Part shown: piece by piece, positions 9,501-20,278 of the stretch | Numbering within the stretch: position 1 is the stretch's first letter | How the letters are laid out: each line of letters opens with the position of its first letter | Assembly (NCBI GenBank): GCA_024233545.1 | Contig: JACKPL010000006.1 | Location: forward strand, 1-64,000 | Source of the DNA: a bacterium | Lineage (GTDB): Bacteria; Auribacterota; Auribacteria; Auribacterales; Auribacteraceae | Reading direction: 5' to 3' | DNA length: 64,000 nucleotides | The notes under the pieces: generated by a model | The model's database searches: none | What the model saw: the letters and a program-made list of their open reading frames with translations, nothing else | What the model was told of the DNA's origin: nothing | Made by a program: the position numbers and the translations under genes

Positions 9501-12500
9501 TGCTATTGACGAAATACTCATTTCTCCCAACGGGAAAGAAATAGTCGCGGCAACATGGGGGGCAGACCCTCAACAAGCAGAATTGCTCATATTTTCACCT
9601 GAATACCCTGTGCCATTGGCAGACTACTTTTCACACGGTTCTATTAACGACGCCGCATTAAACAATAATTCCTTAAATTTCCTCTCCGCCGGAAAACATA
9701 ATTTCCATTTTTTTCGAACCGGAATAGACCAGCAGATCATTACTTTGAATACTGCCGAATATACTCCTCTTATACCTCCATTTATAAAAAACGCTACCGC
9801 TGAACCGCTCTTTGCTGAACTCTCAGAACCCATTGTCATAAGCGCTCAAGTAACTGACAGTGACGGCATCAGTGTCGTAACCGCAGAGATATCCGAACAA
9901 AACGGATTTGTGCTTGATACTGTTATTTTGCATGACAACGGCATACTACCCGATAGCAGTGCCGGAGATTCTCTTTACACCGCATCGTGGATACCGTTGG
10001 ACGGTAATCCTCACACCTATTATATCCGTATCAGCGCTCACGATATACATAATGCCACCGCATATGCTGAGCCGATTGCAGTAACATCTTATCCGACGCC
10101 TGTCATATCTGCCTTGTCAGTACAACTCGATAATGACTCCTCACTGCATCCCGGTGCTCAATCTTTCGTATCATTCACTTTAAAAAATACTGGCGATAAT
10201 GACAGCGGAACACTCGAATTCAGTATTTTTATTCAAGACCCTCACATTGAATCTTACACAAGAACACCGATACCACTCGCTTCTCTTTCTCCGTTAGAAG
10301 AAGTAAATACACCATATGAGAAAATTGCAATCACTCCCACCTATACTTCACCCAGCGAACATTACATTACCATTCACTGTACCGTCACCAGTATTGACGG
10401 CACACAGTGGACACAGCAGATTCCTCTGCTGATTACCGATACAGCACCGCCATACGCACAAAATATTCAGGTAACACCACATATACTGGCACAAGGCGCT
10501 CCGATAACAGTCACAGCAAACCTTTTGGACGGTTCAGGTGTTTCAGGCGCAAAAATTCACATATTCGATACTGATAACGACGCATCGCCTGTTATCGTTT
10601 TGCCTCTTTTCGATGACGGACAGCATTCCGACCAATTTGCATCAGACCTGCTTTTCGGTACCTCTTGGATAACCAGCAATATACCACGCGATTATAGAAT
10701 CGACTTAGAATTACGCGATACAGCAAACAATACAATCATGATTGAAAATGCGGCAACATTTACGACAAAACCGTATATCAGCCAAAATCCCGTTCTTCTT
10801 GTTGACGACACCAAAAATGAACAAGAAATACTCAGCATATATCAATCCGATCTCATGGCAATCGGACATAATTATGATATATGGTCAACAGAAAATGACG
10901 GAGAAATTATTTCCAGTATCTTATCACAATATACACAAGGCATAGTGTTATGGATTATCGGAGAAACTTCCGGTCTAAATCATTTATCACCCGCCGAACA
11001 AACTGCCCTAATTGCCTATTTGCAAAATGGAGGCAATTTGATCATTACCGGACAACGGCTTAGCTATTACTTAAGTATTTACGGGCTCAAAAATAATGTC
11101 TTGATGAATGACTATTTAGCCGCCGATTTTGTTTTTAAAGACACAAATGCAACTCATCTTATCGGCGTTGATGAAAATGCTTTGAGCGCTGGAACGGCAT
11201 TTACTCTGCACAATCAACTGTACACAGGAGAAATCGATCCCGTTTCAGAAGGAACAATCCTGCTGAAATACGATACAGACATTGGTGCAGGAATAACATT
11301 TTCTTCGCAAGCCGCCGCTATTCAACATTCAACCGACATCTATCGGGCATTCTTTTTTGACTTTGATTTTTCAGGGTTGCAAAGCGCTAATGGCCGGCAA
11401 ACGCTTCTTGAACGAATGATCAACTTCTCAACCGCGCCAAAATTTGCAAATATCGCCGCACTTCCTCCAGTCTCAATGCCGGAATCAATGGTTACGCTGT
11501 CGGTATCGGTATTCGATCCTGACGGATTGCTCTCTGTTTCGGCAACCATTGAAGACTCAAATACCGTAAGCATCGCAACCGTACCGCTTTATGATGACGG
11601 GACACACGGCGACCTTATACCAAACGATTCACTCTATACTGCATACTGGCAAACACCCGCAACAGCAGATGATTTTTCTGTGTCATTCACTGCGACAGAC
11701 ACATCCAATAATACTGCTCAGTCTGTATCGCCGGCACACTTTACGACTCATTCCGCACCGTTTATCGAGATAGAAACGATTATACCGTTTTCCAATAGCC
11801 GCTTTGCTCCTGCAGAATTAGTTTTTTTTGATATATCCGTACAAAACAGCGGTACGCTTACATCAACCGCTCTAACTGCCGCCCTTACCGTTTCCGACCC
11901 GTATGTAGAATATGCAGGCGTGATAAACGGACAGATAAGTTCGCTCCTGCCTTCCGCCTCATATACATCACAAAACGGCTCTTTTTATCTTAAACTTTCT
12001 CCGGTTACGCCGCACAATCATATCATAACATTAACATTGCAGTTCACCGATACAAGCAACAGCAAATACATCGACACTGCTCTACTTACCGTAGCAGATA
12101 CGACCGCTCCACTAATAACAGCATTTCACCTATCGAGCCGGCAGGTTTTGCCAAACGAACAAATCGGATTCAGTGCAACTGTTCTAGACGGCGAACCTAT
12201 TGCAATGTTTGAACTTACCATTCGCGACGAACAGAATAAAATAATTTCCGTACTTTCACTGTTCGATGACGGACAGCATGCTGACTCACTGCCTAATGAT
12301 TTTTTCTTTGCCGCACATTTCACAACCCCGCCAGAACCGCATACGTATTCCATTGAGGCCGTAATACGAGACGTTTTCGGCAATGAATCGGTCGTTATGC
12401 CAATCGAAATGTTTACAACAATCCAATTTATACCGCGCAATGAAATACTTCTTATCGATGATACCGCTTCTTTTAACGACAACCTGCTGTGGTTTACCGA

Positions 12501-15500
12501 CTATTTTATCGAAAAGCAGATTCCTTTCGATCTTTGGAAAACCAGTGTACGCGGTTCCATACCAACTACCATACTCACTGCATACTCACAGGGTACTGCT
12601 GTTTGGCATACCGGCACTGGCACTGCGCAATCTTTTTCCATAGATGAACTGGAGAATATTCAAGGTTATCTGAATACTGGAGGAAATATCCTTTTATCCG
12701 GCGAAAAAAACGCATTTCATATTGCCGGAATATACGGACAAGGATTCCTTAACACTTTTTTTCACATAAATCATATTCAAAATGATATTTCCGTCTCTTC
12801 GCTTCTAGGTGTTGCCTCTGATCCCATATCAGATACTATGGCACTGTCATTGCACCCTAACAGTGTTTCAGGCGAAATAGCCGCATTGCCGCCTGCAACG
12901 CCACTATTTTACTACGACCAATCGGCTGGTTCTGGCAATATACTTGATGCGGGTATTGCCGCAGTTTCAGTGGACACTGGAATTTTTAAAACAGTATTTC
13001 TTGATTTTTCATGGGATACTATTACTTCCGACCCGAAACGAAAAGAATTGCTGAATAAAATTTTTCTTTGGTTCGGCAACAATCAAACGCCCTATCTCAA
13101 TGAACTCACAATTGAACCGGTTAGCGTTTCAACGGAAGAAACGGTTCTGATCAAAGCATCATTGCTCAACCAAAGCGAGATTCAAACTGTTTTTGCGCAT
13201 ATACAAACGCTCGATAATATAATCGCCGCACAACTTTTATTATTCGATGATGCTACCCACGGCGACATAATACCGCTCGATGGGATTTTTTCCCGGTCGT
13301 ATTTAACTCTGCCCATCCCCCAAAATTATTATATCGATGTTATATTTAAACGCACAGATCAATCAGAATTAACCTATGACAATGCATATTATTTCACAAC
13401 CAAAGCAGAACCAACCTTGCATTTCAGCGGATATATGTATGAAAATAACAGTGTGCTTCAGCCCGGCAACATAACATCCATCGGATTAAAAATAAAGAAT
13501 GACGGCCTTGCATCTTCGAGTGCGGTTCAATGTTCGGTGGAACTCAATGATGAATTCATTCAGTTTTACCAAACATCTCCTATACAATTCGGCACAATTC
13601 CATCGGGGACCGAAAGCGCTGATTCAGAGTTCAGTTTCTTTATTTCCCTTTCTCACAATACTCCTGACAATTATTCTTTTAACGGCCATGTTTTTATTAC
13701 CGATAGCTCAGGATACACCGTAGTTGATAGAATTTTCTTTACATCAACTGATTCTCAAGGGCCTGCAATCGATACTGTCGAGGTTTTGCCAAAACAAACT
13801 TCGCCGGGCAGTACTGTCACTATTGCCGCTTCGCTTACTGACGGTTCAGGAATCGCTTCTGTTACCGCTCGATTATTCGATTTCGACAACTCTCTCATTG
13901 ATGAGCTGGCTCTTGAACAAGAAAATGAGTCGGCACGCTATTCTGCTTCATGGACTGTTGAAGCAACACCGCGCAACTACATGATACAAATTGTAGCAAA
14001 AGATACGTTAAACAATGAAATGCTGTCTACCACTGCAACGTGGTTTACCTCAATTGCGTTTAGCAAACGCAACCCTCTACTTCTTGTTATTCCGCAATCA
14101 TCAATACCTAATGAGCATCCCTACCATACACATTTAAACCTTTTAGGAATTGGGCATGATATATGGGATGAAGGACTGCGCGGCACATTGACAAATGAAG
14201 CCGCATCATTATACACCGGTGAAACAATTATCATACCCCGCAATACATCAAACAGCTCATCATTCTCAACCGCATTGCAATCAACTCTTGCCCAACATCT
14301 CGATAATGACGGGCGCCTAATCCTCTCCGGTTCGTCTTTAGTAAGCTCGCTTACTGTACATGGAACGCAGTCAAACTCTTTTCTCGAAACCTATTTTCAT
14401 ACCGGATACCTATCCTCACAAATCAATGTGCCTGACGTTGAGGGAATCGCACCCTATTTTTTTGAGAACGATACATTTTCACTCGACGGAAATCCCGCCG
14501 GAGAAATTTCCGTATCCGAACCGGCTGAACCGATTTTGCGCATCGACCCTCTTGCTAATCCGGAGCATGTCATTCAAGACGGTTTTATCGGATGCGCAGT
14601 AAGTGGAACTGGTAACGGCTACCGTGCTCTACTGTACAATTTTGCATTCGAATCAATCGAATTTGCAGAGAAAAAAACACTTTTCCTCTCTAAAAGCATT
14701 GCATTCCTAACAGAGAATATGCCCGGTATATATATTAGTGATTTTACTGTCGATCCGGTTATTTCTTCACCGGGCAGTACCTTTGATTTTCAAGGTATTG
14801 TATCGGATCATAGTTCTGTCTCTACAGCATCGATACACATCAAAGATTCAACCGGGGCCATCATCGACACTCTACAGCTCTATGATGACGGAGCTCACAA
14901 TGACGGCTCTGCCGGCGACGGCGTTTTCGGTGCTCAGTGGACATCCAATGTTACCCCCGATTTTTTCACCGCTGATATCAGCATTATTCAATTAAACACT
15001 ATGTCTTATTATTACAACAGCCTTCTCACGTTCACTACACAGACAGTGCCATGGCTAAAATTTGACCATGTAACTATTGCATCGCCCGCCTACTTCAGGT
15101 CAAGCGCTCCGAATTTTTTCGACATCTATTTGATCAATACCGGTTCAGCTCCGGCAAACGATGTAAAAGCTTCTATTTCAACTGATAACCCCTATGTATC
15201 TTCACTCAGTGCAACTACGTTCTCGTATGGAACCATTGTTCCTTCTGCAGTAAAAAAAGAAAATGGCGCTAAATACTCTCTTTCCGTTCATCCATTAACG
15301 CCTCATGGTACACTAATATCGCTATCCCTTAACATTGCAGAAAACGGGAGTCTCGCCTTTCAAGATAGTTTTACTATAGTTATTACTGACACTGCTCCGC
15401 CGGACGTATCGAACTTAATAATGATTCCAACCACTCCTTCCGTAAACGATACCGTTTCAATAAGTACATATATCAAGGATGGAACCGGCATTCAAACTGC

Positions 15501-18500
15501 CGAAGTTCATCTGACAAACCTTTCAGGCACATTTGAACATATCGTTCAGCTGTTCGATGACGGCCTGCATAACGATGTTTCAGAAAATGACGGCATTTAT
15601 GGGGCTTCTCTAGCGATTCCTTCTCTGCCGGATGAATTTAAACTGAGTATTTTTGTAGAAGATACGCTTGCGAATACTGATACATCTGCTGAAATGCTGT
15701 ATTTTTCAACCAAACCGTTTAGCCGAAAAAACACGATACTTCTTATCGACCAACAACCTCAAGACCCGCTTATTCTGACTGCTTTTGAAAAAAGCCTTCA
15801 GCAAAACGGCTATGGATATGACGCATGGAAAACAACTATTCACGGCACTGTTACACTCTCTATTTTGGAACTCTATGCCGATGGAATTGTTGTTTGGAAT
15901 TCGGCATCAATTGATGAAATAATACAGCAATCCATCCAATTATATTTACAGCAGAACGGCTGTATTATTATTTCAGGAACTAACTTTGTCGGAAACTTAT
16001 CGGAAAACGGATTTACAGTGAATGAATTGCTCGAATCGTATTTCCAAGTCCGTTTTATTGATGATGTTTCAACGGTGCTTGAATCACACGGACTGCAAAA
16101 TGATCCTCTGGGAAACGGGCTGAACATCTCCTTTTTAACTCCCTCAGCAAGCGAAATAGAACCTTTCGGCAATGCTAATGCATTTTTACAATTAGAATCC
16201 GATGTATCCATTCTATCCGAAGGTATAATTGCCTCCTATGTATCAAACGGTTATCAATCCATTCTTCTTAATTTTGCATTTGATGCCATCACCTTTTCAA
16301 GCCAACAGAATGCTCTTGTGTCAGCTATGCTCAATTGGATCGGCCGTGATACGGGGCCCCGCTTGATATTTTGTACTGCTTCCCCTTCAGCAGTAACCCC
16401 ATTTGAACCGGTAACACTCAGCGCCGAACTTGACGATCCTGCCGGAATAAGCAGTGTAACACTAGAAATATTCGATAATTCCGGCACTGTTCTTTCCGCA
16501 TTTGATTTATTTGATGATGCGACTCACGGCGATGTACTTGCCGGTGATTCCATTTTTACAAACTCTTATACTCCTCAAATAAATAATACTGAATATACTG
16601 TTTGCCTTACCGCCTTGAATATGAATGGAACTGCTTCGTATTTTATCGATTGCGCAGAATTTTTCACCATTCCTAAACCTATTTTCGAATTCGTTTCTTA
16701 TACACTTCAAGGCTCCGATCATATTCCGCCCGGCATTACAACATTTTTCGGCATATCAATTAAAAACAGCGGTACTATTGCCGCGCATAACGTTTCCGTA
16801 TCGCTTTCGATTTCCGATCCTTTTCTGGATACGGTTTCGACTATACCGGTATCATTTGGAAGTATAAATCCTCAGGCAACCATATCGAGCGCGGTAAACA
16901 GCTTTCATATCAAACCAGCATATTCATGCCCCGACACTCATCAATTTGCCACAGTCATAACCATATCGGATAATACCGGCATTCTATCGGCAGATACATT
17001 TTTTCTTCCCATAGACGACACGACTCCTCCCTATCTGAACGGATTGGATTTTTCAAGTCAATTTGTCTATTCCGGAAATCAAATAAGAATTCAAGCAGAA
17101 CTTGAAGAAGGAACCGGCATTGCCGCGGTAAATGCTGTAATCAGTTCCGACGACGGAACCTATTCGGTAGTTCTTGAGCTGTATGATGATGGTACAAACT
17201 CCGATGAAAAAAAAGGTGATGGGATATATACGGTCCTGTTCACTACACCATATACACCGCACGACTTCTCTGTGGAAATTTATGCCGAAGACTTAAAAAA
17301 TAATGCGGCAATTTATCAAAACAGTGAGAAGATAACAACGAAAGAATTCATTTCACAAAATCGCGTCCTGCTCATTGATGACGACGGCGACATCGTCAAT
17401 GGAGAATCTGCATACACCGCCATGCTTAACGCCGCAGGAATAGGCTACGATTACTGGAATGCCGGCTTGCGCGGATATCCTGACCAAACACTTTTTAATC
17501 ACTATGTCCATGGATGTGTTGTGCTGTTTACCGGCTTTAACGATTCAGCTGGCCGCATTTCGTTATCTGAGCAAATCGAACTTATCGCCTATCTTGACCA
17601 TGGCGGTTCTCTGATACTGAGCGGCAGTAATAACAGTTATTTGCTCACTAATTTCGGCAGTACATCCAATATATTGCTCAATAACTATTTACATGCCCAA
17701 TTCCAGCAAATTTCTCCCAACCTCACTGAAATATCAGGCGTAAGCGGCGAACCTATTACCGACTCTTTTACTGCTCAACTTACCGCAGGAAATGCTGGGG
17801 AAACCGATCCTGTTATTCCCGGGACACCAATTCTTCAGTATTCCGGCACTGCCACTCCCTATGTTCAATCAACAGGGACCGCCGCAATAAAAACGGATTC
17901 CGACACATATAAAACACTTTTTTTTGATTTTCAAATTGAGCATATTGCAAACACTACTGCACGAAATTTATTATTCGAAAAAAGTATACGATGGTGTCTC
18001 GGCCCACACATAACAAACCCGTCTTTATCGGCCGGATGGATTTTGCCCGGAAACTCGATTGATATCTTCTGTTCCGTGTCTGATTCTTTGCCCATTTCAC
18101 TTGTTACCGCCGAAATCGAATCACCTGATGAAACAACGATCGATACCATTCAACTTAACGACGAAGGCATTGGAAACGACGCAGTAAACGGAGACGGCAT
18201 ATTCAGCGGAACATATATGACAAGTACGTCACCTGCAAAATTTATCATCGATTTTTATGCAGAAAACAGCATCAATAATTATTCACGGCTCAATAATGCA
18301 TTATCGTTCACGACTCAATCCGTTCCGTATTTATCTGTTCAATCCATTGATCTTGCGGAAGGCAGTAATTTTGTGAGTAATAAAAAGAATTATTTCGATA
18401 TAACACTCTATAATGAAGGTATTGTTTCAGGACAATCAACTACTGTTACATTATTGGCAGGCGACCCGTTCATTGCATCATTCGAAACCGCTCCCGTCCT

Positions 18501-20124
18501 TTATGGAACAGTAGCACCGCTGTCTGCATCGCACAAAACACCAACAGCCTTTTTTCTTGAAACCTCGGTTTTTACACCGCATAACCGCACAGTCGATATT
18601 ACGGTAACGCTTAACACTTCCGCTGGACTTACGTCATATTCATATCAGAATAATTTAACAATAAGCATCATTGATAATGATGCACCACAGGTTATTCAGC
18701 AAGAGTTCGATCCGGTAAACCCTTCTGTAAATTCTCTCATTGAACTGAGGTGCAGTATTGCGGAAGGAACAACAATAACCTCGGTTACCGCGCATATTAA
18801 AACAGCAAACGGATCGCCGATCGTATCGCTGGCGCTTTTTGATGACGGAATACATGCAGACGGTGAAATTGATGATTATATCTTCGGTACAACATGGATT
18901 ACACCATCAACTCCTGATAACTTTGTAATAGATATTGAAACATCCGACTCGCTATTCAACTCGCAGTTATTCGCCAACCGTCTTTTTTTCACAACAATTC
19001 CGTTCTCTCCGGCCTCAGACATACTGCTGATTAACGCTGATTTCGATAATGAACAAAGTATCAATCTTATGATTGAAAGCCTCGATAATACCGGTATACC
19101 ATTCGACCTATGGGATATGAAATTTCGACAGCGCATCACAGAACCTCTATTATCCGATTATCAGTATGGAACAGTTATTATTCATTGCGGTGAAAATGGC
19201 ATAACATACTTTAAGAACAGTGATTATGAAGCAATCCGAATTTACCTTGCAAACGCAGGAAACCTTTTTATAGCCGGCGAGCTCATCAGCATTACGGCTG
19301 AAAACAGCATTGAGGCACATTACTTCCTAAACAAAACCCTTTTTGCTTTTTCTGTCCAGCATGATACTGGTAGTACCGTCTTGAATGCCGCCCTTCCCAA
19401 TTCTCTCGGGATGCCGCCTACTCTTTCACTTGCAGATGCACAGACAAATGGAGAAGTAGACGTTCTGCCGCCGGCTTACCCTCTCTATTCCTATGACACT
19501 CTTGCAGGCAGTGGACAAACACTTTCCAGCGGCACCGGTGCATTTTATGTCGATACCTCAAATTCACGAATCATCGTCTGTGATTTTCGGTTCGGCAATA
19601 TTGATTCCTCCATTTCGCGCAACGTTCTGGTAAAGTCTTCTGTAGCGTGGTTGATTGACCATGATAACGACGGAACAACCGATCCGTGGGAAATCGGCCA
19701 TTTCGGTTCGATTGAAGCGTTCCACGGACATGACGACCCTGACAACGACGGATTAGACAATCAAGGCGAACAATCTTTCGGTACTAACCCCCTCTCTCCC
19801 GATAGCGACTCTGATGGATTTTCCGACCTATCGGAAAAAATTGCCGGCACCGACCCGCTTAACCCGTTATCTTTCTTTGCGATAACTTCCTTTGAATTAG
19901 ACAATAACGGCGCCACCATTACATGGGATAGCGTTTCAGGTAAAACATACGCTGTTTTTTATTCAACCATATTTCCTCAATCGTTCGCAGACTACGTACC
20001 TATTGGATTTATTGAAGCAACCTCAGAGACAACCTCATATCTTGATACCGGTACCCTGCCGGAACGGCCTATTCCGACATCCTTAGATTCAGGTTGGTAT
20101 CTGGTTGTTGTTGTAGAAAACTGA
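6541..20124 (+). CDS. Giant secreted subtilase (S8) with PPC domain, beta-propeller region, six ~550-residue repeats and calcium-binding tail
   Basis: 4527 residues from a GTG start preceded by AAAGGATG. In order: signal peptide (about 1-30); I9-type propeptide (about 44-145); subtilase domain with catalytic D181 (VIDTGID), H220 (NGHGTHVSG), oxyanion N317 (AAGNES) and S387 (GTSMATPH); pre-peptidase C-terminal (PPC) domain (about 559-687); a WD/PQQ-like propeller region (about 690-1065). Six repeats of about 550 residues follow. Each holds beta-sandwich modules marked by a DDGxHxDxxxxD signature, a CARDB-like module, and a GATase-like module beginning N-hydrophobic-LLIDD (near 1415, 1967, 2511, 3064, 3607, 4160). 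The end carries DxDNDG and DSDSDG calcium motifs (about 4374-4440) and a C-terminal beta-sandwich. A secreted or surface protease-adhesin is likely. All catalytic residues are present; the substrate is unknown. Confidence 0.9.
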   Translation: MFSFPKMLCHALFYMLAWAVLCTFPSSRLNGDDLNRVFNENDTRRGFIITFKEPPLAQLKRSSRSTKKHTQLSKLLRMRKDSYQSVHIQCRETLRAYREKKNCNEKIPHRQKHFYYLINGITADLSQEELIEMKKLPYIDTIYPDMPISLLLTESIPIINADSFSQSSGATGTGIVVAVIDTGIDYLHPDLGGGIGASFKVAGGYDFVNDDDDPMDDNGHGTHVSGIIAANGTLKGVAPDARLLAYKVLNTAGNGVSSDIIAALERAADPDDNPATDDAADVVNISIGGFGHPDDAVSLAVDNAVAEGIVCVVAAGNESDYFSITTPGASRDAITVGAASKTLEIAPFSSRGPTNQLFLPKPDILAPGVSINSTIQDGKYGFKSGTSMATPHVAGATALLLQAYPHLTPQEIKNLLRETAVSIGKDSLTQGSGIIDLGKTIPLSLLISPSVIFLGTVDDNVALWQANASLSLKNMSGASTSATLTWTSSLASGIDVDFPEEIGLDTDETVSFSVDISVNTTQVESLVEPPYIYEGYLNITNPQQQTYRVQFIFQKEQPDPFEPNNFFSQASAITLSAKRTIVQDNGRTKIDPSSGEASTPDFDWFSFSADAGDTISLDINAQDISSPLNAKITLYDSALNQLFTNDTFHSHVDPQIRDFTLTTAGTHYIKVEGSNNTLGAYHLNTHKTPETIEWLTDISGVNQIDLFKNGMRTLLTYSTKIDVLDNYNAGLQLMQIQNLSVLKTASSMSASTFAVLENKSGSRTVSVYDDSSATPIWKHTFSPDYSPSDIVVSANGSVIAVYSVDALQQNIIIHTFNHTSNFPQLVFTQPSFDIQNNGFEISASGGLVLFSDANKTYILDTASKKLRWAGPSVDRALHMSSDGTYLAGSASSFIFRLYKWNGTTYLKEWDFNPGNGQKIFRSAISATGDILVMGQRLQTGYSAGLEDEGLHFYFFNRISNVPLYEYRIIKNLLDVPKDDLFGIKLPNAIDEILISPNGKEIVAATWGADPQQAELLIFSPEYPVPLADYFSHGSINDAALNNNSLNFLSAGKHNFHFFRTGIDQQIITLNTAEYTPLIPPFIKNATAEPLFAELSEPIVISAQVTDSDGISVVTAEISEQNGFVLDTVILHDNGILPDSSAGDSLYTASWIPLDGNPHTYYIRISAHDIHNATAYAEPIAVTSYPTPVISALSVQLDNDSSLHPGAQSFVSFTLKNTGDNDSGTLEFSIFIQDPHIESYTRTPIPLASLSPLEEVNTPYEKIAITPTYTSPSEHYITIHCTVTSIDGTQWTQQIPLLITDTAPPYAQNIQVTPHILAQGAPITVTANLLDGSGVSGAKIHIFDTDNDASPVIVLPLFDDGQHSDQFASDLLFGTSWITSNIPRDYRIDLELRDTANNTIMIENAATFTTKPYISQNPVLLVDDTKNEQEILSIYQSDLMAIGHNYDIWSTENDGEIISSILSQYTQGIVLWIIGETSGLNHLSPAEQTALIAYLQNGGNLIITGQRLSYYLSIYGLKNNVLMNDYLAADFVFKDTNATHLIGVDENALSAGTAFTLHNQLYTGEIDPVSEGTILLKYDTDIGAGITFSSQAAAIQHSTDIYRAFFFDFDFSGLQSANGRQTLLERMINFSTAPKFANIAALPPVSMPESMVTLSVSVFDPDGLLSVSATIEDSNTVSIATVPLYDDGTHGDLIPNDSLYTAYWQTPATADDFSVSFTATDTSNNTAQSVSPAHFTTHSAPFIEIETIIPFSNSRFAPAELVFFDISVQNSGTLTSTALTAALTVSDPYVEYAGVINGQISSLLPSASYTSQNGSFYLKLSPVTPHNHIITLTLQFTDTSNSKYIDTALLTVADTTAPLITAFHLSSRQVLPNEQIGFSATVLDGEPIAMFELTIRDEQNKIISVLSLFDDGQHADSLPNDFFFAAHFTTPPEPHTYSIEAVIRDVFGNESVVMPIEMFTTIQFIPRNEILLIDDTASFNDNLLWFTDYFIEKQIPFDLWKTSVRGSIPTTILTAYSQGTAVWHTGTGTAQSFSIDELENIQGYLNTGGNILLSGEKNAFHIAGIYGQGFLNTFFHINHIQNDISVSSLLGVASDPISDTMALSLHPNSVSGEIAALPPATPLFYYDQSAGSGNILDAGIAAVSVDTGIFKTVFLDFSWDTITSDPKRKELLNKIFLWFGNNQTPYLNELTIEPVSVSTEETVLIKASLLNQSEIQTVFAHIQTLDNIIAAQLLLFDDATHGDIIPLDGIFSRSYLTLPIPQNYYIDVIFKRTDQSELTYDNAYYFTTKAEPTLHFSGYMYENNSVLQPGNITSIGLKIKNDGLASSSAVQCSVELNDEFIQFYQTSPIQFGTIPSGTESADSEFSFFISLSHNTPDNYSFNGHVFITDSSGYTVVDRIFFTSTDSQGPAIDTVEVLPKQTSPGSTVTIAASLTDGSGIASVTARLFDFDNSLIDELALEQENESARYSASWTVEATPRNYMIQIVAKDTLNNEMLSTTATWFTSIAFSKRNPLLLVIPQSSIPNEHPYHTHLNLLGIGHDIWDEGLRGTLTNEAASLYTGETIIIPRNTSNSSSFSTALQSTLAQHLDNDGRLILSGSSLVSSLTVHGTQSNSFLETYFHTGYLSSQINVPDVEGIAPYFFENDTFSLDGNPAGEISVSEPAEPILRIDPLANPEHVIQDGFIGCAVSGTGNGYRALLYNFAFESIEFAEKKTLFLSKSIAFLTENMPGIYISDFTVDPVISSPGSTFDFQGIVSDHSSVSTASIHIKDSTGAIIDTLQLYDDGAHNDGSAGDGVFGAQWTSNVTPDFFTADISIIQLNTMSYYYNSLLTFTTQTVPWLKFDHVTIASPAYFRSSAPNFFDIYLINTGSAPANDVKASISTDNPYVSSLSATTFSYGTIVPSAVKKENGAKYSLSVHPLTPHGTLISLSLNIAENGSLAFQDSFTIVITDTAPPDVSNLIMIPTTPSVNDTVSISTYIKDGTGIQTAEVHLTNLSGTFEHIVQLFDDGLHNDVSENDGIYGASLAIPSLPDEFKLSIFVEDTLANTDTSAEMLYFSTKPFSRKNTILLIDQQPQDPLILTAFEKSLQQNGYGYDAWKTTIHGTVTLSILELYADGIVVWNSASIDEIIQQSIQLYLQQNGCIIISGTNFVGNLSENGFTVNELLESYFQVRFIDDVSTVLESHGLQNDPLGNGLNISFLTPSASEIEPFGNANAFLQLESDVSILSEGIIASYVSNGYQSILLNFAFDAITFSSQQNALVSAMLNWIGRDTGPRLIFCTASPSAVTPFEPVTLSAELDDPAGISSVTLEIFDNSGTVLSAFDLFDDATHGDVLAGDSIFTNSYTPQINNTEYTVCLTALNMNGTASYFIDCAEFFTIPKPIFEFVSYTLQGSDHIPPGITTFFGISIKNSGTIAAHNVSVSLSISDPFLDTVSTIPVSFGSINPQATISSAVNSFHIKPAYSCPDTHQFATVITISDNTGILSADTFFLPIDDTTPPYLNGLDFSSQFVYSGNQIRIQAELEEGTGIAAVNAVISSDDGTYSVVLELYDDGTNSDEKKGDGIYTVLFTTPYTPHDFSVEIYAEDLKNNAAIYQNSEKITTKEFISQNRVLLIDDDGDIVNGESAYTAMLNAAGIGYDYWNAGLRGYPDQTLFNHYVHGCVVLFTGFNDSAGRISLSEQIELIAYLDHGGSLILSGSNNSYLLTNFGSTSNILLNNYLHAQFQQISPNLTEISGVSGEPITDSFTAQLTAGNAGETDPVIPGTPILQYSGTATPYVQSTGTAAIKTDSDTYKTLFFDFQIEHIANTTARNLLFEKSIRWCLGPHITNPSLSAGWILPGNSIDIFCSVSDSLPISLVTAEIESPDETTIDTIQLNDEGIGNDAVNGDGIFSGTYMTSTSPAKFIIDFYAENSINNYSRLNNALSFTTQSVPYLSVQSIDLAEGSNFVSNKKNYFDITLYNEGIVSGQSTTVTLLAGDPFIASFETAPVLYGTVAPLSASHKTPTAFFLETSVFTPHNRTVDITVTLNTSAGLTSYSYQNNLTISIIDNDAPQVIQQEFDPVNPSVNSLIELRCSIAEGTTITSVTAHIKTANGSPIVSLALFDDGIHADGEIDDYIFGTTWITPSTPDNFVIDIETSDSLFNSQLFANRLFFTTIPFSPASDILLINADFDNEQSINLMIESLDNTGIPFDLWDMKFRQRITEPLLSDYQYGTVIIHCGENGITYFKNSDYEAIRIYLANAGNLFIAGELISITAENSIEAHYFLNKTLFAFSVQHDTGSTVLNAALPNSLGMPPTLSLADAQTNGEVDVLPPAYPLYSYDTLAGSGQTLSSGTGAFYVDTSNSRIIVCDFRFGNIDSSISRNVLVKSSVAWLIDHDNDGTTDPWEIGHFGSIEAFHGHDDPDNDGLDNQGEQSFGTNPLSPDSDSDGFSDLSEKIAGTDPLNPLSFFAITSFELDNNGATITWDSVSGKTYAVFYSTIFPQSFADYVPIGFIEATSETTSYLDTGTLPERPIPTSLDSGWYLVVVVEN

Positions 20125-20230
20125 CGGCTACTCTGATTTTATAACCATCATTCTTCCTTACGTTTATAAAAGTAATACCCCATTATCTCCTGATCGAGCG
20201 TGTAATGAGTATTTATGAGTGCAAGAGACG

Positions 20231-20263
20231 GTCGAGTAAATCGGTCGAGTAAATCGGTCGAGT
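20231..20263. repeat. 13-bp tandem repeat, about 2.5 copies
   Basis: GTCGAGTAAATCG occurs twice in direct succession at 20231-20256, followed by a third partial copy (GTCGAGT). It lies in the gene-poor stretch between the giant gene and the decayed glycosyltransferase. The sequence shows no coding role. Confidence 0.8.
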
Positions 20264-20278
20264 GTTTTGAATGAAAGT

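Noticed and set aside
8615..19760. Many ORFs of 60-190 residues inside the giant gene
   Set aside because: All are in other frames or strands within one long continuous coding frame with clear domain content.
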